A stretch of 34,353 nucleotides of DNA from Bacteroidota bacterium (GTDB lineage: Bacteria > Bacteroidota > Bacteroidia > Bacteroidales > UBA4417), in the NCBI GenBank assembly GCA_022711175.1, contig JAKLFM010000034.1, forward strand, positions 1 through 34,353, written 5' to 3'. Under the pieces are notes generated by a model. It had not been told where the DNA came from. It saw only the letters and a program-made list of their open reading frames with translations, and ran no database searches. Shown here in pieces: positions 18,589 through 26,833 of the stretch; the stretch's first letter is position 1, and the number at the start of each line of letters is the position of its first letter. A program made the position numbers and the translations under genes.

Positions 18589-18621
18589 TATGATTTTTCG
18601 TGGCAGATTGCACTAATTTTG
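18589..18621 (+). promoter_or_regulatory. Possible promoter of the DUF4294 gene
   Basis: TATG (18589-18592), a 21-base spacer and TAATTTTG (18614-18621). The -7 element matches the consensus, the upstream element only partly. It would give a long leader of about 160 bases. Confidence 0.4.
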
Positions 18622-18786
18622 TATAGTTATCGTTATTGCTGAGTATTGGGTACAACAATTGCCTTGCCGGAAATCAGGATTGAAGCAGACTGCTCTTCTT
18701 ACTGCCGCTGTTTCTATTCCATCTGTTAGGAGTTGCGCAAATAATCTTTTATACAAGCAGTTGATCGGTCAAAGGGGAATTGCAGC

Positions 18787-19428
18787 ATGAATGGCATACT
18801 TATTGCTCACCACGAACTAAAATCACAAGTGCTTAAGAACACCCTAATAGGTATTTTGATAGTGTTGCCCGGCTTGCTCGGGGCACAATCAATCCTTAAT
18901 CCGCAGGATGAAGCCGGAGTTCATTGTTCGGCGATCATTATCGACAACGATACGGTTCCCATAATATATCTCGACAATGTTTATGTCTGGGGAAAAATGT
19001 CATTCCGCAATTCGGCTGAGGCCCGCAAATGGAACAGGTTGGTTTATAATGTGAAGAAAACATGGCCGTATGCCAGGTTAGCAGGGCTGAAATTTGAAGA
19101 GTACAATAAAAAACTTGAAACTGTTCAGAACGAACGGCTGAGAAAAACAATGATGAAACAGGCTGAAGATGAGCTTCAGGCACAATTCGGAGAAGAACTT
19201 AAGGCACTCACTTTTAACCAGGGCAAAATTCTTCTGAAGCTTGTTGATCGTCAAACCAGCAATAGTTCGTATGATATTGTCAAAGAATTCAGAGGAAGGT
19301 TCCAGGCTTTCTTTTGGCAGTCGTTTGCCAGAATTTTTGGCTACAACCTCAAGGTGAAATATGACCCTTTGCGCGAAGATGCAGATATTGAGCGCATTGT
19401 ACTCATGATCGAGAATGGCACCATCTGA
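18787..19428 (+). CDS. DUF4294 protein, exported
   Basis: The 213-residue product has a hydrophobic N-terminal segment (~18-34, ending LLGAQ) that looks like a signal peptide with an unusually long leading part. The conserved core runs from VPIIYLDNVYVWGKMSF through ARKWNRLVYNVKKTWPYARLA, which I recognise as the DUF4294 family found mainly in Bacteroidota. It then becomes helical and charged (KFEEYNKKLETV onward). The biochemical role is unknown. GTG at 18829 is an alternative start that would give a cleaner signal peptide. It lies downstream of clpX with a 270-base gap. Confidence 0.72.
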   Translation: MNGILIAHHELKSQVLKNTLIGILIVLPGLLGAQSILNPQDEAGVHCSAIIIDNDTVPIIYLDNVYVWGKMSFRNSAEARKWNRLVYNVKKTWPYARLAGLKFEEYNKKLETVQNERLRKTMMKQAEDELQAQFGEELKALTFNQGKILLKLVDRQTSNSSYDIVKEFRGRFQAFFWQSFARIFGYNLKVKYDPLREDADIERIVLMIENGTI

Positions 19429-19531
19429 TTCTTTTGAACCAACAATGAATTGATTTTCCAGGACATCAAAACCAACACACTCCTGAGATTTCCATTTTCA
19501 GAAATTTTAGTTCAGGGCAAAATATTAATTG

Positions 19532-20530
19532 CTATTGCCGTTTGCCGGTTTTAACCTGCAAGCCGATGTTTCCTTTGTTTACAAGTGTTGGCGTTAGTAA
19601 AAATGATGGAACCTGCCTGAATCCGTTATTTGTTGTATAGGTGGTATTCACAACGGGGATTCCGGTAGCGAGGTCAACAGCCAGTTTTGCTGCATTGCTG
19701 GCGATATCGGCAATAGGCTTGTAAACCGACACTGTTTGAGTGCCTTTAATGATGTTTTCACAAGCTTCGGTATCGGCATCCTGCCCCGCAACTAGTACTT
19801 TGCCGGCGAGGCCTTTTTCGGTTAGTGCTTTTATAACTCCTCTGGCCAGCAGGTCATTACCCGCGATAATTGCATCTACCTTGCCGTTTCTAATGCATTC
19901 ACTTGCTTTGGCGTAGCCTTCTTCAAATGTCCATGTATCAGCAAATTTGTCGTATACAATCCTGATGTCGCCTTTTTCAATGAGTGGCTGCAAAATTCCT
20001 AACTGTCCAAAGCGGAGGTAGGATGAATTCTGATCAGTAACAGGCCCGCCGATAAGCGCAATGTTGCCTTTTACCAGCCTTTTCCCGATATATTCAGCTT
20101 GCAATTCACCAACTTTTACATTATCGAACGAAATGTAGTAGTCGAGATTGGCGTTTTGTATAAGCCTGTCGTACGAAATGGTAGGTTTACCGGCTTTATT
20201 GGCAAGCTTAACAATATCAGCAGCTTTGTTGAGGTCAACAGGAACTATCACCAGCACATCAACATCATTGTTCAGGAGTTCCTTTGCCTGCTCAAGCTGT
20301 AACTGTGGATCACCGTTTGCTACCCTGCATAAAACTTTTCCATTATTTGCATTTACGGTTCTAATAAAATAGGTGGTGTCGTCGGCCCAGCGTTCAACAT
20401 TAAACTGGTCCATTAGCAAACCAATCGTTGCAGTTTTACTGCGGGTTTCGCATGATTGCATAAACATGAAGGTTGCCAGCAACGAGGCAAGGATGAGTGT
20501 TGATCTTGTTTTCATGACATTGTTTTTCAT
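19532..20530 (-). CDS. XylF-like periplasmic sugar-binding lipoprotein, orphan
   Basis: The 332-residue product is a type I periplasmic binding protein closest in pattern to D-xylose-binding XylF: MDQFNVERWADDTTYF, the ANGDPQLQLEQAKELL block, DVLVIVPVD, SYDRLI and VAGQDADTEAC are characteristic. The signal ends in MQSC27, so it is likely lipid-anchored. The usual XylG ATPase and XylH permease are absent on both sides, so an uptake role is doubtful; a sensing role is possible. The frame extends to 20596, but a consensus promoter at 20602-20633 would start transcription near there, so an internal start is preferred (ATG 20530; ATG 20515 is an alternative). Confidence 0.82.
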   Translation of the reverse strand: MKNNVMKTRSTLILASLLATFMFMQSCETRSKTATIGLLMDQFNVERWADDTTYFIRTVNANNGKVLCRVANGDPQLQLEQAKELLNNDVDVLVIVPVDLNKAADIVKLANKAGKPTISYDRLIQNANLDYYISFDNVKVGELQAEYIGKRLVKGNIALIGGPVTDQNSSYLRFGQLGILQPLIEKGDIRIVYDKFADTWTFEEGYAKASECIRNGKVDAIIAGNDLLARGVIKALTEKGLAGKVLVAGQDADTEACENIIKGTQTVSVYKPIADIASNAAKLAVDLATGIPVVNTTYTTNNGFRQVPSFLLTPTLVNKGNIGLQVKTGKRQ

Positions 20531-20601
20531 TACTGTTATTGATGGGTTCAGTACTACAGGTATAATGAAATGAGGCATGATGTCAGTACGATACACTATT
20601 C

Positions 20602-20633
20602 CAAAGTTAATTCAAATTAAGAGTAAATGCAAA
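20602..20633 (-). promoter_or_regulatory. Promoter of the XylF-like gene
   Basis: On the minus strand this reads TTTG (20633-20630), a 20-base spacer, then TAACTTTG (20609-20602), an exact match to the Bacteroidota consensus. It helps to place the translation start at 20530 or 20515. Confidence 0.75.
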
Positions 20634-20767
20634 AAAATCAGTTATAATATGTTCTGAATGTGTTGTTTATGAGTACCGAATCCCTTATTAAAGACAATGA
20701 TTCGATTGACTGAAAACCATGCCCGGGATTGAAACTGATTCATTAATGATGGTGTCAGATGGAATTG

Positions 20768-20779
20768 GCGCATATGCGC
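20768..20779. repeat. 12-bp perfect palindrome GCGCATATGCGC
   Basis: A perfect inverted repeat without a loop lies 68 bases before the small secreted-protein gene and about 135 bases upstream of the XylF-like promoter. The form suits a dimeric regulator site, but no regulator is nearby. Confidence 0.5.
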
Positions 20780-20846
20780 GGAAATGAAAAACAATTGAAC
20801 AATTTTTCTCACTTTTGCGTTTAAATCCCTGTTAAATCTCACAAAC

Positions 20847-21251
20847 ATGAAAAAACTTCTGTTACTTACCCTTGTATTTGGATTTTTCGGTCTGGCAGCA
20901 CAAGCTCAAAAAACCGGTATAATCACTGTGAACACTTCGTTTAAAGGTATAATCGAAGGGTACGACCACATTAATAAAACGCAGCTTTATATTGATGGCC
21001 AACTTGCCGGTGAATCACCGCAAGGGCTTGAATCAATTCCATTGTCATTTAACGTTATTGCATCACAGGGAAAACACCAGGTACGGGTGATTAACCTTGC
21101 ATTGTATGAAGGAAACTGGGAAGAACATACCAAAGACCTTAATTATTCGCTTGATGCTTTGTATGAAGGTGAGATACAGCTGAAAAAGAAATTGAAAATC
21201 AACCTAGTGTTTGATATTGAAAAAGAAGCTACGATTGCAAAAGTGAAATAA
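20847..21251 (+). CDS. Small secreted protein of unknown function
   Basis: The 134-residue product has a clear signal peptide (residues 1-21, ending AAQAQ). The mature part is predicted beta-rich (GIITVNTSFKGIIEGYDHIN, TQLYIDGQLAGESP) with a QVRVINLALYEGNWEEHT stretch, as in small beta-sandwich or PEGA-like domains. There is no lipobox or T9SS tail. I do not recognise a family. It ends 67 bases from the convergent sugar transferase gene, with a weak terminator between. Confidence 0.6.
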   Translation: MKKLLLLTLVFGFFGLAAQAQKTGIITVNTSFKGIIEGYDHINKTQLYIDGQLAGESPQGLESIPLSFNVIASQGKHQVRVINLALYEGNWEEHTKDLNYSLDALYEGEIQLKKKLKINLVFDIEKEATIAKVK

Positions 21252-21268
21252 TTAGCTAGTCAGGATTC

Positions 21269-21296
21269 ATCAGGTTCCCTGATACGCTTTTTTAGT
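21269..21296 (+). terminator. Weak intrinsic terminator
   Basis: A 6-bp stem ATCAGG/CCTGAT with a 3-base loop (21269-21283) is followed, after ACGC, by six T. It lies between two convergent genes and would serve the plus-strand gene. Confidence 0.45.
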
Positions 21297-21318
21297 ATCC
21301 GTATTGTTTGAGCCCCGG

Positions 21319-22731
21319 TTATTGTCCGCTGCCTTTCATCACGGTGAGTAAGGTATATGCCATAATTTTGAAATCCATTGCCAGCGACATGTTTTCAAGA
21401 TAGAGAATATCAAATTTCAATCTTTCAATCATCTGATCTACATTCTCGGCATAGCCGTATTTAACTTGTCCCCAGGATGTTATCCCGGGTTTAACTTTTA
21501 GCAGAAGCCTGTAGTGGGGTGCACGTTCAGTTATTTTCTCGATAAAATACTGCCTTTCGGGGCGCGGACCTACCAACGACATATCGCCCTTCAGAACTGA
21601 GAAAAACTGAGGTATTTCATCCAGCCGGCTCTTGCGCAGGAATCGGCCGAAAGGCGTAACCCGTTCATCGTCCTTTGAAGAGAGCATGGGAGTGCCTTTC
21701 TCGGCATTGGTATACATTGAGCGGAATTTGGGTATCATGAAGGTACGGCCATGAAGCCCAATACGTTCCTGTGTATAAAACACCGGGCCTTTCGACGACA
21801 ATTTCACACCAATAGCACACAGGATATATCCGGGAATCAGGATAATTATCGCTATAAGCGACAGTATAATGTCGAGCATCCGTTTAAATGCCAGTTGCCA
21901 GGGGGGTAAAAAATCAAATGATACCTGTATGAGAGGAGTTTGATAGATGGATGTGGTTTTAACTGTTCCGAGTAGAAAGTCCTGCATATCGGGGATAACT
22001 TTAATGAAAACATCGCTGTCTTCGATTTCTGAAATAATTTTCTCTATGGTTTTATGTTCTGAGCGTTCTATAGCTACAATAACTTCATCAATCTGCATGT
22101 TGCGAATGAGGTTTCGCAATTCGCTGTAATGACCCAGATGTGGTATGAATTTCTCAAGCTTATAACTTGGATATTCAACGGCATGCACAAAACCAACAAA
22201 CTGGTTTCCAGATGATTTAACCTGACTTTCGAACTCGTTATATATTGAGACGGCATTCCCGTTGCTTCCGACAATAATTGTACGGAAACCGATTTTGCGA
22301 TGCCTCAGCTTGTATAAAGTTGATGATGTGAGAATAAAACGGAAGAGAAACGTGAAAAAGAAATGCAGAATAAAAACGATAACAAACGATTTGTAATAAG
22401 TTCGGTAACTTATGATAACATCGTCGAGTATAAAAGCGAAGAAAATAATGATGACACCGATAAGCGTAATCAATAATGTTTGGGCAAGCTCGCGCATACG
22501 TGCCTTGCGCATAATACGATGATATGAACCAGTGATAGCGTAAAGGAAAAGCCAGAAAAGAGGGATGATGAGTGTTCCGTAATAGAAGTTACGGTCAGCC
22601 AGGATTAGTCTTATCAAATCTTCACCCTGGGTTTCGATATGCTTACGATAAGCAAAAAACAGGCTCCAGGCAATAACTGCTGAGAGGAAGTCGGCAATAA
22701 CATATTTAGCAGTTTGTACCTTTTTATTCAT
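21319..22731 (-). CDS. Polyprenyl-phosphate sugar-1-phosphate transferase
   Basis: The 470-residue integral membrane enzyme starts exopolysaccharide or O-antigen assembly by moving a sugar phosphate to undecaprenyl phosphate (WbaP/EpsE-type). The N-terminal half has about four membrane helices (residues ~8-150) and a nucleotide-binding-like domain (~160-270, with FRTIIVGSNGNAVSIYNEF). One more helix (~285-310) precedes the conserved catalytic domain: ERIGLHGRTFMIPKFRSM, RLDEIPQFFSVLKGDMSLVG followed by PRPE, and PGITSWGQVKYGYA. The sugar is not readable from sequence. It is the last gene after a lipoprotein (14-base gap) and a Gfo/Idh dehydrogenase, all on the minus strand. Confidence 0.93.
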   Translation of the reverse strand: MNKKVQTAKYVIADFLSAVIAWSLFFAYRKHIETQGEDLIRLILADRNFYYGTLIIPLFWLFLYAITGSYHRIMRKARMRELAQTLLITLIGVIIIFFAFILDDVIISYRTYYKSFVIVFILHFFFTFLFRFILTSSTLYKLRHRKIGFRTIIVGSNGNAVSIYNEFESQVKSSGNQFVGFVHAVEYPSYKLEKFIPHLGHYSELRNLIRNMQIDEVIVAIERSEHKTIEKIISEIEDSDVFIKVIPDMQDFLLGTVKTTSIYQTPLIQVSFDFLPPWQLAFKRMLDIILSLIAIIILIPGYILCAIGVKLSSKGPVFYTQERIGLHGRTFMIPKFRSMYTNAEKGTPMLSSKDDERVTPFGRFLRKSRLDEIPQFFSVLKGDMSLVGPRPERQYFIEKITERAPHYRLLLKVKPGITSWGQVKYGYAENVDQMIERLKFDILYLENMSLAMDFKIMAYTLLTVMKGSGQ

Positions 22732-22745
22732 AAGGATTCCCCTTT

Positions 22746-23633
22746 TCAGAAGTGCAGTAATTTAATATTATCGAGCAGTATTTCGGCTTTTTCGTTATCG
22801 GCACTCTTCATGGCGCTGAAAAATATCCTGAAATCGTACGATGAACTCATGTTACAAACAGTGGGAGTGAGATTGATGTATATCTTGTTCCAGACTGTAT
22901 TTGGATTTAAAACAAAAATGGGTTCCTGAATTATTTGAGTAGAGGTCCGTCCGTACACCCCGATCGTGAGCGGTGTGTTGGTTTTATAATTCATCTCAAG
23001 AAACACTGCCGATCCGTCCTGAGGCACCTCGAAAGAGGAATGACTTACATTTTCGAAAACAGTAGAATCGCCTGTAAATTCAACGATAGCCGAGTAGTGC
23101 GATGCTTCGCCTGAATAATCAAACACTTTTAAAGGATCGTTTGTGCGCGAAGCTCTTACATTGCTGCGCTGAGTTGTATCGAGCGAGAAACTGCTGTTCT
23201 CGAAATCTTCGACCCAGGCAAAGATTGTTGAACTGTTGTAGGTTACTTCCAGGGTTCCAAGAGATTTAATCTGCTCTTTTACCAGATCGATGGTTGAGGT
23301 GATGCTGTTGTAAAACGGGTAAGGGATGCGGGTACCAGCTACGCCATTCATCCTCACGCCGGGGTATATTGTCACTTTCGACGAGCCTGCAGCGAGAACA
23401 GGAACATTTACAGGCATTTCATAAGCGCCAACAAGCTTATTCCCGACATATACCCAGGCGTCGGTAATTTTATGTGATGCTGTTCCTTGTTTAATCTCGG
23501 TGCTAAGTGAGATGGAATCGATAGAAATATATGACGGAATATCATTTTCATCGGTCTCGCACGAAACCAGGATCGTAAGCAAGGCAAACGAAAGAAAAAG
23601 GTAAAAGTGGTTAGTGCGATAAAAAAAACTCAT
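22746..23633 (-). CDS. Predicted lipoprotein of unknown function
   Basis: The 295-residue product has a lipoprotein signal with lipobox L-V-S-C25. The mature region is beta-rich. Its second half (~135-295, from FAWVEDFENSSFSLDT to the end, KAEILLDNIKLLHF) resembles a carbohydrate-binding jelly-roll of the galactose-binding type, which usually ends with such a DNIxL strand. Function is unknown. It sits between the dehydrogenase and the sugar transferase with only 14 bases to the latter, so it may take part in surface-glycan assembly or display. Confidence 0.65.
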   Translation of the reverse strand: MSFFYRTNHFYLFLSFALLTILVSCETDENDIPSYISIDSISLSTEIKQGTASHKITDAWVYVGNKLVGAYEMPVNVPVLAAGSSKVTIYPGVRMNGVAGTRIPYPFYNSITSTIDLVKEQIKSLGTLEVTYNSSTIFAWVEDFENSSFSLDTTQRSNVRASRTNDPLKVFDYSGEASHYSAIVEFTGDSTVFENVSHSSFEVPQDGSAVFLEMNYKTNTPLTIGVYGRTSTQIIQEPIFVLNPNTVWNKIYINLTPTVCNMSSSYDFRIFFSAMKSADNEKAEILLDNIKLLHF

Positions 23634-23719
23634 TACGGAGCGATTCCATTTCTGATATAGTGTGAACGGTAAATAAATACCCTTATTGCTTACATTTTAA
23701 CTTTTTTTTTCAGCCTCAA

Positions 23720-24709
23720 TTATTCAAGAAAACTGAGCGATTTTTCTACTTTTTCGAGAATCATGTAGGCTACATTCAATGCATTGTAACCATCAAGTAT
23801 GGTGACCGTCGGGTGTGTATTCTGAAGTATTGAGGTGGCAAAACTGCGAAGTTCTGTTTCAATTGCATTTATGGGCTCAATTGCAGGAGTTTCGATAAAG
23901 ATTTGTTTTTCGGAATTACTTCCATTTGGTTTAATAACCGGTAAAAGAGGGTCGGCAGGAGCGCCATGAAGGTCTTTCAATCTTATCGCCCGAGTTTCCT
24001 TATCAAGAAAATCGACCGTGATATAGGCATCACGCTGGAAAAACCGCATCTTACGCATATTCTTAAGCGAAATGCGACTGGCAGTAAGATTGGCAACGCA
24101 TCCATTGTCGAATTCAAGCCTGGCATTGGCAATATCGGCACTGTTGTTTATTACGGCAACGCCACTTGCGCTTAGTTTGCGGATGTTTGCCTTCACTGTA
24201 TGCAAAATAATATCGATATCGTGGATCATCAGGTCGAGGATCACCGGAACATCATTGCCGCGGTTTTTTAAACCTGCCAGCCGGTGGGCTTCAATAAACA
24301 TCGGATTGTTGATATATGGCAAAGCAGCAGTATATGCGGGATTGAATCGCTCAACATGCCCTACCTGCACTTTAACGCCTGCTTCGGCAGCCAGATCCAT
24401 CAGTTTCAGAGCTTCCTGGGGCGTGGCAACAACTGGTTTCTCGATAAAAACATGCCTGAATTTCTTCAAAGCGGCGCTGGCATAAACATAATGCGAAAGC
24501 GTAGGAGTAACTATGTCAATTACATCGCTTATGTCGATGAGAGTGTCAATATCTCCTACATTTCTTACTCCGAACTCTGCTTCTACTTCCTGGCAGTTCC
24601 CGGAGTCGGAGTCGTAAAAACCTGCGATTGAAAATTCAGATACCGCTTTCAGGCATTTCAGATGTATCTTGCCTAAATGCCCGGCCCCTATCACACCAAT
24701 TTTGAGCAT
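23720..24709 (-). CDS. Gfo/Idh/MocA family oxidoreductase
   Basis: A cytoplasmic NAD(P)-dependent sugar dehydrogenase of 329 residues. It has the Rossmann motif G8-AG10-HL-G13, the family's E90-K91-P92 motif, GHVERFNPA and the catalytic D159-xxx-H163 pair (LDLMIHDID). Members oxidise or reduce sugars or nucleotide sugars. Because it is followed by a lipoprotein and a sugar transferase gene, it may make a modified nucleotide sugar, for example by oxidising a UDP-sugar. A TTG 18 bases upstream is in frame, but ATG 24709 starts directly at the Rossmann strand and is preferred. Confidence 0.88.
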   Translation of the reverse strand: MLKIGVIGAGHLGKIHLKCLKAVSEFSIAGFYDSDSGNCQEVEAEFGVRNVGDIDTLIDISDVIDIVTPTLSHYVYASAALKKFRHVFIEKPVVATPQEALKLMDLAAEAGVKVQVGHVERFNPAYTAALPYINNPMFIEAHRLAGLKNRGNDVPVILDLMIHDIDIILHTVKANIRKLSASGVAVINNSADIANARLEFDNGCVANLTASRISLKNMRKMRFFQRDAYITVDFLDKETRAIRLKDLHGAPADPLLPVIKPNGSNSEKQIFIETPAIEPINAIETELRSFATSILQNTHPTVTILDGYNALNVAYMILEKVEKSLSFLE

Positions 24710-24724
24710 TCCTGTAGTTTTCCG

Positions 24725-24753
24725 CAAAAGTATAAAATTACATTTGCTGTAAA
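24725..24753 (-). promoter_or_regulatory. Possible promoter of the dehydrogenase operon
   Basis: On the minus strand a -7 element TACTTTTG (24732-24725) is preceded by TTTA (24753-24750) after 17 bases, a short spacer. The transcription start would be about 24718, just upstream of the start codon at 24709. Confidence 0.4.
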
Positions 24754-24842
24754 GCGATTTTTTATGACATATATATTTTTTAAAATATGAAGGTTTTATT
24801 GAATTTATTTATTTTTACAGGCTGCGTACAAACGGGAATCAT

Positions 24843-24850
24843 TACCTTTG
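24843..24850 (+). promoter_or_regulatory. Possible -7 element of gcvT
   Basis: TACCTTTG matches the -7 consensus, 33 bases before the gcvT start codon. The -33 region is T-rich (around 24812-24816) without a clear TTTG. Confidence 0.4.
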
Positions 24851-24883
24851 TGTTCTAACGAAGAAGAACTAAAACGTTATATC

Positions 24884-25975
24884 ATGAAAAAAACAGCATT
24901 GTCGGCGGTTCATGAATCGCTGGGAGCAAAAATGGTTGAATTTGCAGGATTTTATATGCCTGTGCAATATAGCGGGATTAATGATGAGCATGAAACTGTC
25001 CGTCAGAAACTGGGTGTTTTCGATGTTTCGCACATGGGCGAGATTTGGGTGAAAGGTCCGAAAGCTTACGAATTCGTGCAATATGTCACTTCCAATGATG
25101 TCTCGAAACTTTGGGTTGGCAAAGTGCAGTATTCCTGTTTTCCGAACGGAAAAGGCGGTATTGTTGACGACCTGCTGGTTTACAAGTTTGGTGACGAAGA
25201 GTACCTGCTGGTTGTGAATGCTGCCAATATTGAAAAGGACTGGAACTGGCTGGTAAGCCAGAATAAGATCGGCGCTCAGCTTACAAATGCATCTGACGAT
25301 ATCTCTCAACTTGCAATTCAAGGGCCTTTGGCACTCAAAGCAATGCAGAAACTTACTACCACCACTGTTACTGATATGGAGTATTACACTTATAAGGTCC
25401 TGGAGTTTGCCGGCATTAAAAATGTAATCTTCTCAACTACAGGTTACACTGGGTCAGGTGGTTGTGAAATCTATTTTGAAAACAAAGATGCCGCAGCCAT
25501 CTGGAATGCCGTGATGAATGCCGGCGCTGAATTCGGTATAAAGCCGATAGGACTTGCAGCACGCGATACGCTGCGGCTCGAGATGGGTTACATGCTTTAC
25601 GGCAATGATATTGACGATACAACTTCGCCGCTTGAAGCCGGATTGGGATGGATAACAAAATTTACCGACGAAAAGATTTTTATCGACAAACAATTTATGC
25701 TCGACCTCAAGGCCAAAGGCCTGACCCGCAAATTAGTGGGCTTTGAGCTTATCGATAAAGGAGTGCCGCGTCATGGTTATGATGTTGTGGATGGTAATAA
25801 TCAGAAAGTTGGCGTTGTAACCAGCGGAACCATGGGGCCAAGTGTCAAAAAGCCGGTGGGAATGGCTTATGTGCCAATAGCCTTTTCAAAAGAAGGTAGC
25901 GAAATTTTTATCAGCGTCCGCGATAAAGCATTGAAAGCAATTGTTGTGAAGCCCCCGTTTTATAAATCAGCCTGA
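24884..25975 (+). CDS. gcvT: Glycine cleavage system aminomethyltransferase (T protein)
   Basis: GcvT takes the aminomethyl group from lipoylated H protein and makes methylene-tetrahydrofolate and ammonia. The 363-residue product has the family pattern throughout: [41 protein letters not shown], the [20 protein letters not shown] folate-binding block, and [21 protein letters not shown] near the end. Length is normal. The frame extends upstream to 24848 with a TTG, but ATG 24884 is the conserved start. Genes for the H and P proteins are not in this window. A strong terminator follows. Confidence 0.96.
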   Translation: MKKTALSAVHESLGAKMVEFAGFYMPVQYSGINDEHETVRQKLGVFDVSHMGEIWVKGPKAYEFVQYVTSNDVSKLWVGKVQYSCFPNGKGGIVDDLLVYKFGDEEYLLVVNAANIEKDWNWLVSQNKIGAQLTNASDDISQLAIQGPLALKAMQKLTTTTVTDMEYYTYKVLEFAGIKNVIFSTTGYTGSGGCEIYFENKDAAAIWNAVMNAGAEFGIKPIGLAARDTLRLEMGYMLYGNDIDDTTSPLEAGLGWITKFTDEKIFIDKQFMLDLKAKGLTRKLVGFELIDKGVPRHGYDVVDGNNQKVGVVTSGTMGPSVKKPVGMAYVPIAFSKEGSEIFISVRDKALKAIVVKPPFYKSA

Positions 25976-25998
25976 TTGCGCTCCAATTACTAATTTTG

Positions 25999-26031
25999 CC
26001 GGGTCAACGTAAGTTGATCCGGTATTTTTTT
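25999..26031 (+). terminator. Intrinsic terminator of gcvT
   Basis: A 10-bp stem (25999-26008 with 26013-26022; one G-T pair) with loop GTAA is followed by TA and seven T (26025-26031). It lies 23 bases after gcvT. Confidence 0.85.
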
Positions 26032-26070
26032 GATGATAGATGATTTGGTAATTAATCCCTATTATGGTCT

Positions 26071-26790
26071 ATGCCAGTAATCGAAACATGCCTGAGCCCG
26101 ATGCTTTTTCCCGCACGGCTTCTCAGGAAGAACTTTGTGGTGGTGGTGATTGATGTTCTGAGGGCGACAACGGCATTCGCTGCTGCCCTCGATCGGGGCT
26201 TTGGTGCAATAATCCCGGTTTTTAATGTTGATGTGGCACTACAGTACAAACGATCAGGTTATGCAGTGGCTGCCGAAAGAGATGGTGATAAACTCGATTT
26301 CGCCGATTTCGGGAATTCTCCAACCGGATTTCTGTCTTCTCAACATGTTGCAGATCAGCTGGTTTATACGACTACGAACGGCACCCGGGCCATAAAGGCG
26401 GCTCAGGCTGCTGATGAATTGATTGCAGCTTCCTTTTCAAATCTTTCGGCTGCGGCAAGTTGGATTGAAAAGACAGGTAAAGATACTGTAATACTCTGTG
26501 CGGGGTGGAAAGATACCTACAGCCTCGAAGACACCCTGTGCGCCGGGGCACTTGCCGCTAAATTGCTGCCTTCAGGCCAGTTCACCACAGGTGATGATGC
26601 AACACTGTCAGCAATACAACTTTGGAAAAGCGCTTGTGACGATCTGAAGGGATTTGTAAGGAATTCATCACATTACAGGAGATTGGTAACTAAAAATCTT
26701 CATGATGACCTTGATTACTGTTTCAGGATCGATACTTCACTTACTGTTCCTCAACTTGTTGATGGAAAGCTCATTAAATCCACAATATGA
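26071..26790 (+). CDS. comB: 2-phosphosulfolactate phosphatase-like protein (ComB family)
   Basis: The 239-residue product matches the ComB family: VIDVLRATTAFAAALDRG near the N-terminus, TTTNGTRAI in the middle and ILCAGW with EDTLCAGALA in the second half. In methanogens ComB removes phosphate from 2-phosphosulfolactate during coenzyme M synthesis. Many bacteria have homologues without coenzyme M, and their role is mostly unknown; a ComA homologue is not in this window. No signal peptide is present. The MFS transporter gene follows after 43 bases, so the two may be co-transcribed. Confidence 0.88.
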   Translation: MPVIETCLSPMLFPARLLRKNFVVVVIDVLRATTAFAAALDRGFGAIIPVFNVDVALQYKRSGYAVAAERDGDKLDFADFGNSPTGFLSSQHVADQLVYTTTNGTRAIKAAQAADELIAASFSNLSAAASWIEKTGKDTVILCAGWKDTYSLEDTLCAGALAAKLLPSGQFTTGDDATLSAIQLWKSACDDLKGFVRNSSHYRRLVTKNLHDDLDYCFRIDTSLTVPQLVDGKLIKSTI

Positions 26791-26833
26791 TTCCTTTTTC
26801 AATAGCTGGAGCCATTAATTAATTAAGAATAAG

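Larger units (their letters stand above)
20531..20846. other. Divergent intergenic region
   Basis: These 316 bases separate the XylF-like gene from a small secreted-protein gene. They contain a minus-strand promoter (20602-20633) and a 12-bp perfect palindrome (20768-20779). A near-consensus -7 box for the plus-strand gene (CACTTTTG, 20810-20817) lacks a well-placed -33 element. No further gene is supported. Confidence 0.6.

Noticed and set aside
25991..25998. TAATTTTG, a -7-like box between gcvT and comB.
   Set aside because: It is directly next to the gcvT terminator stem and has no -33 element at the right distance, so it is probably chance.
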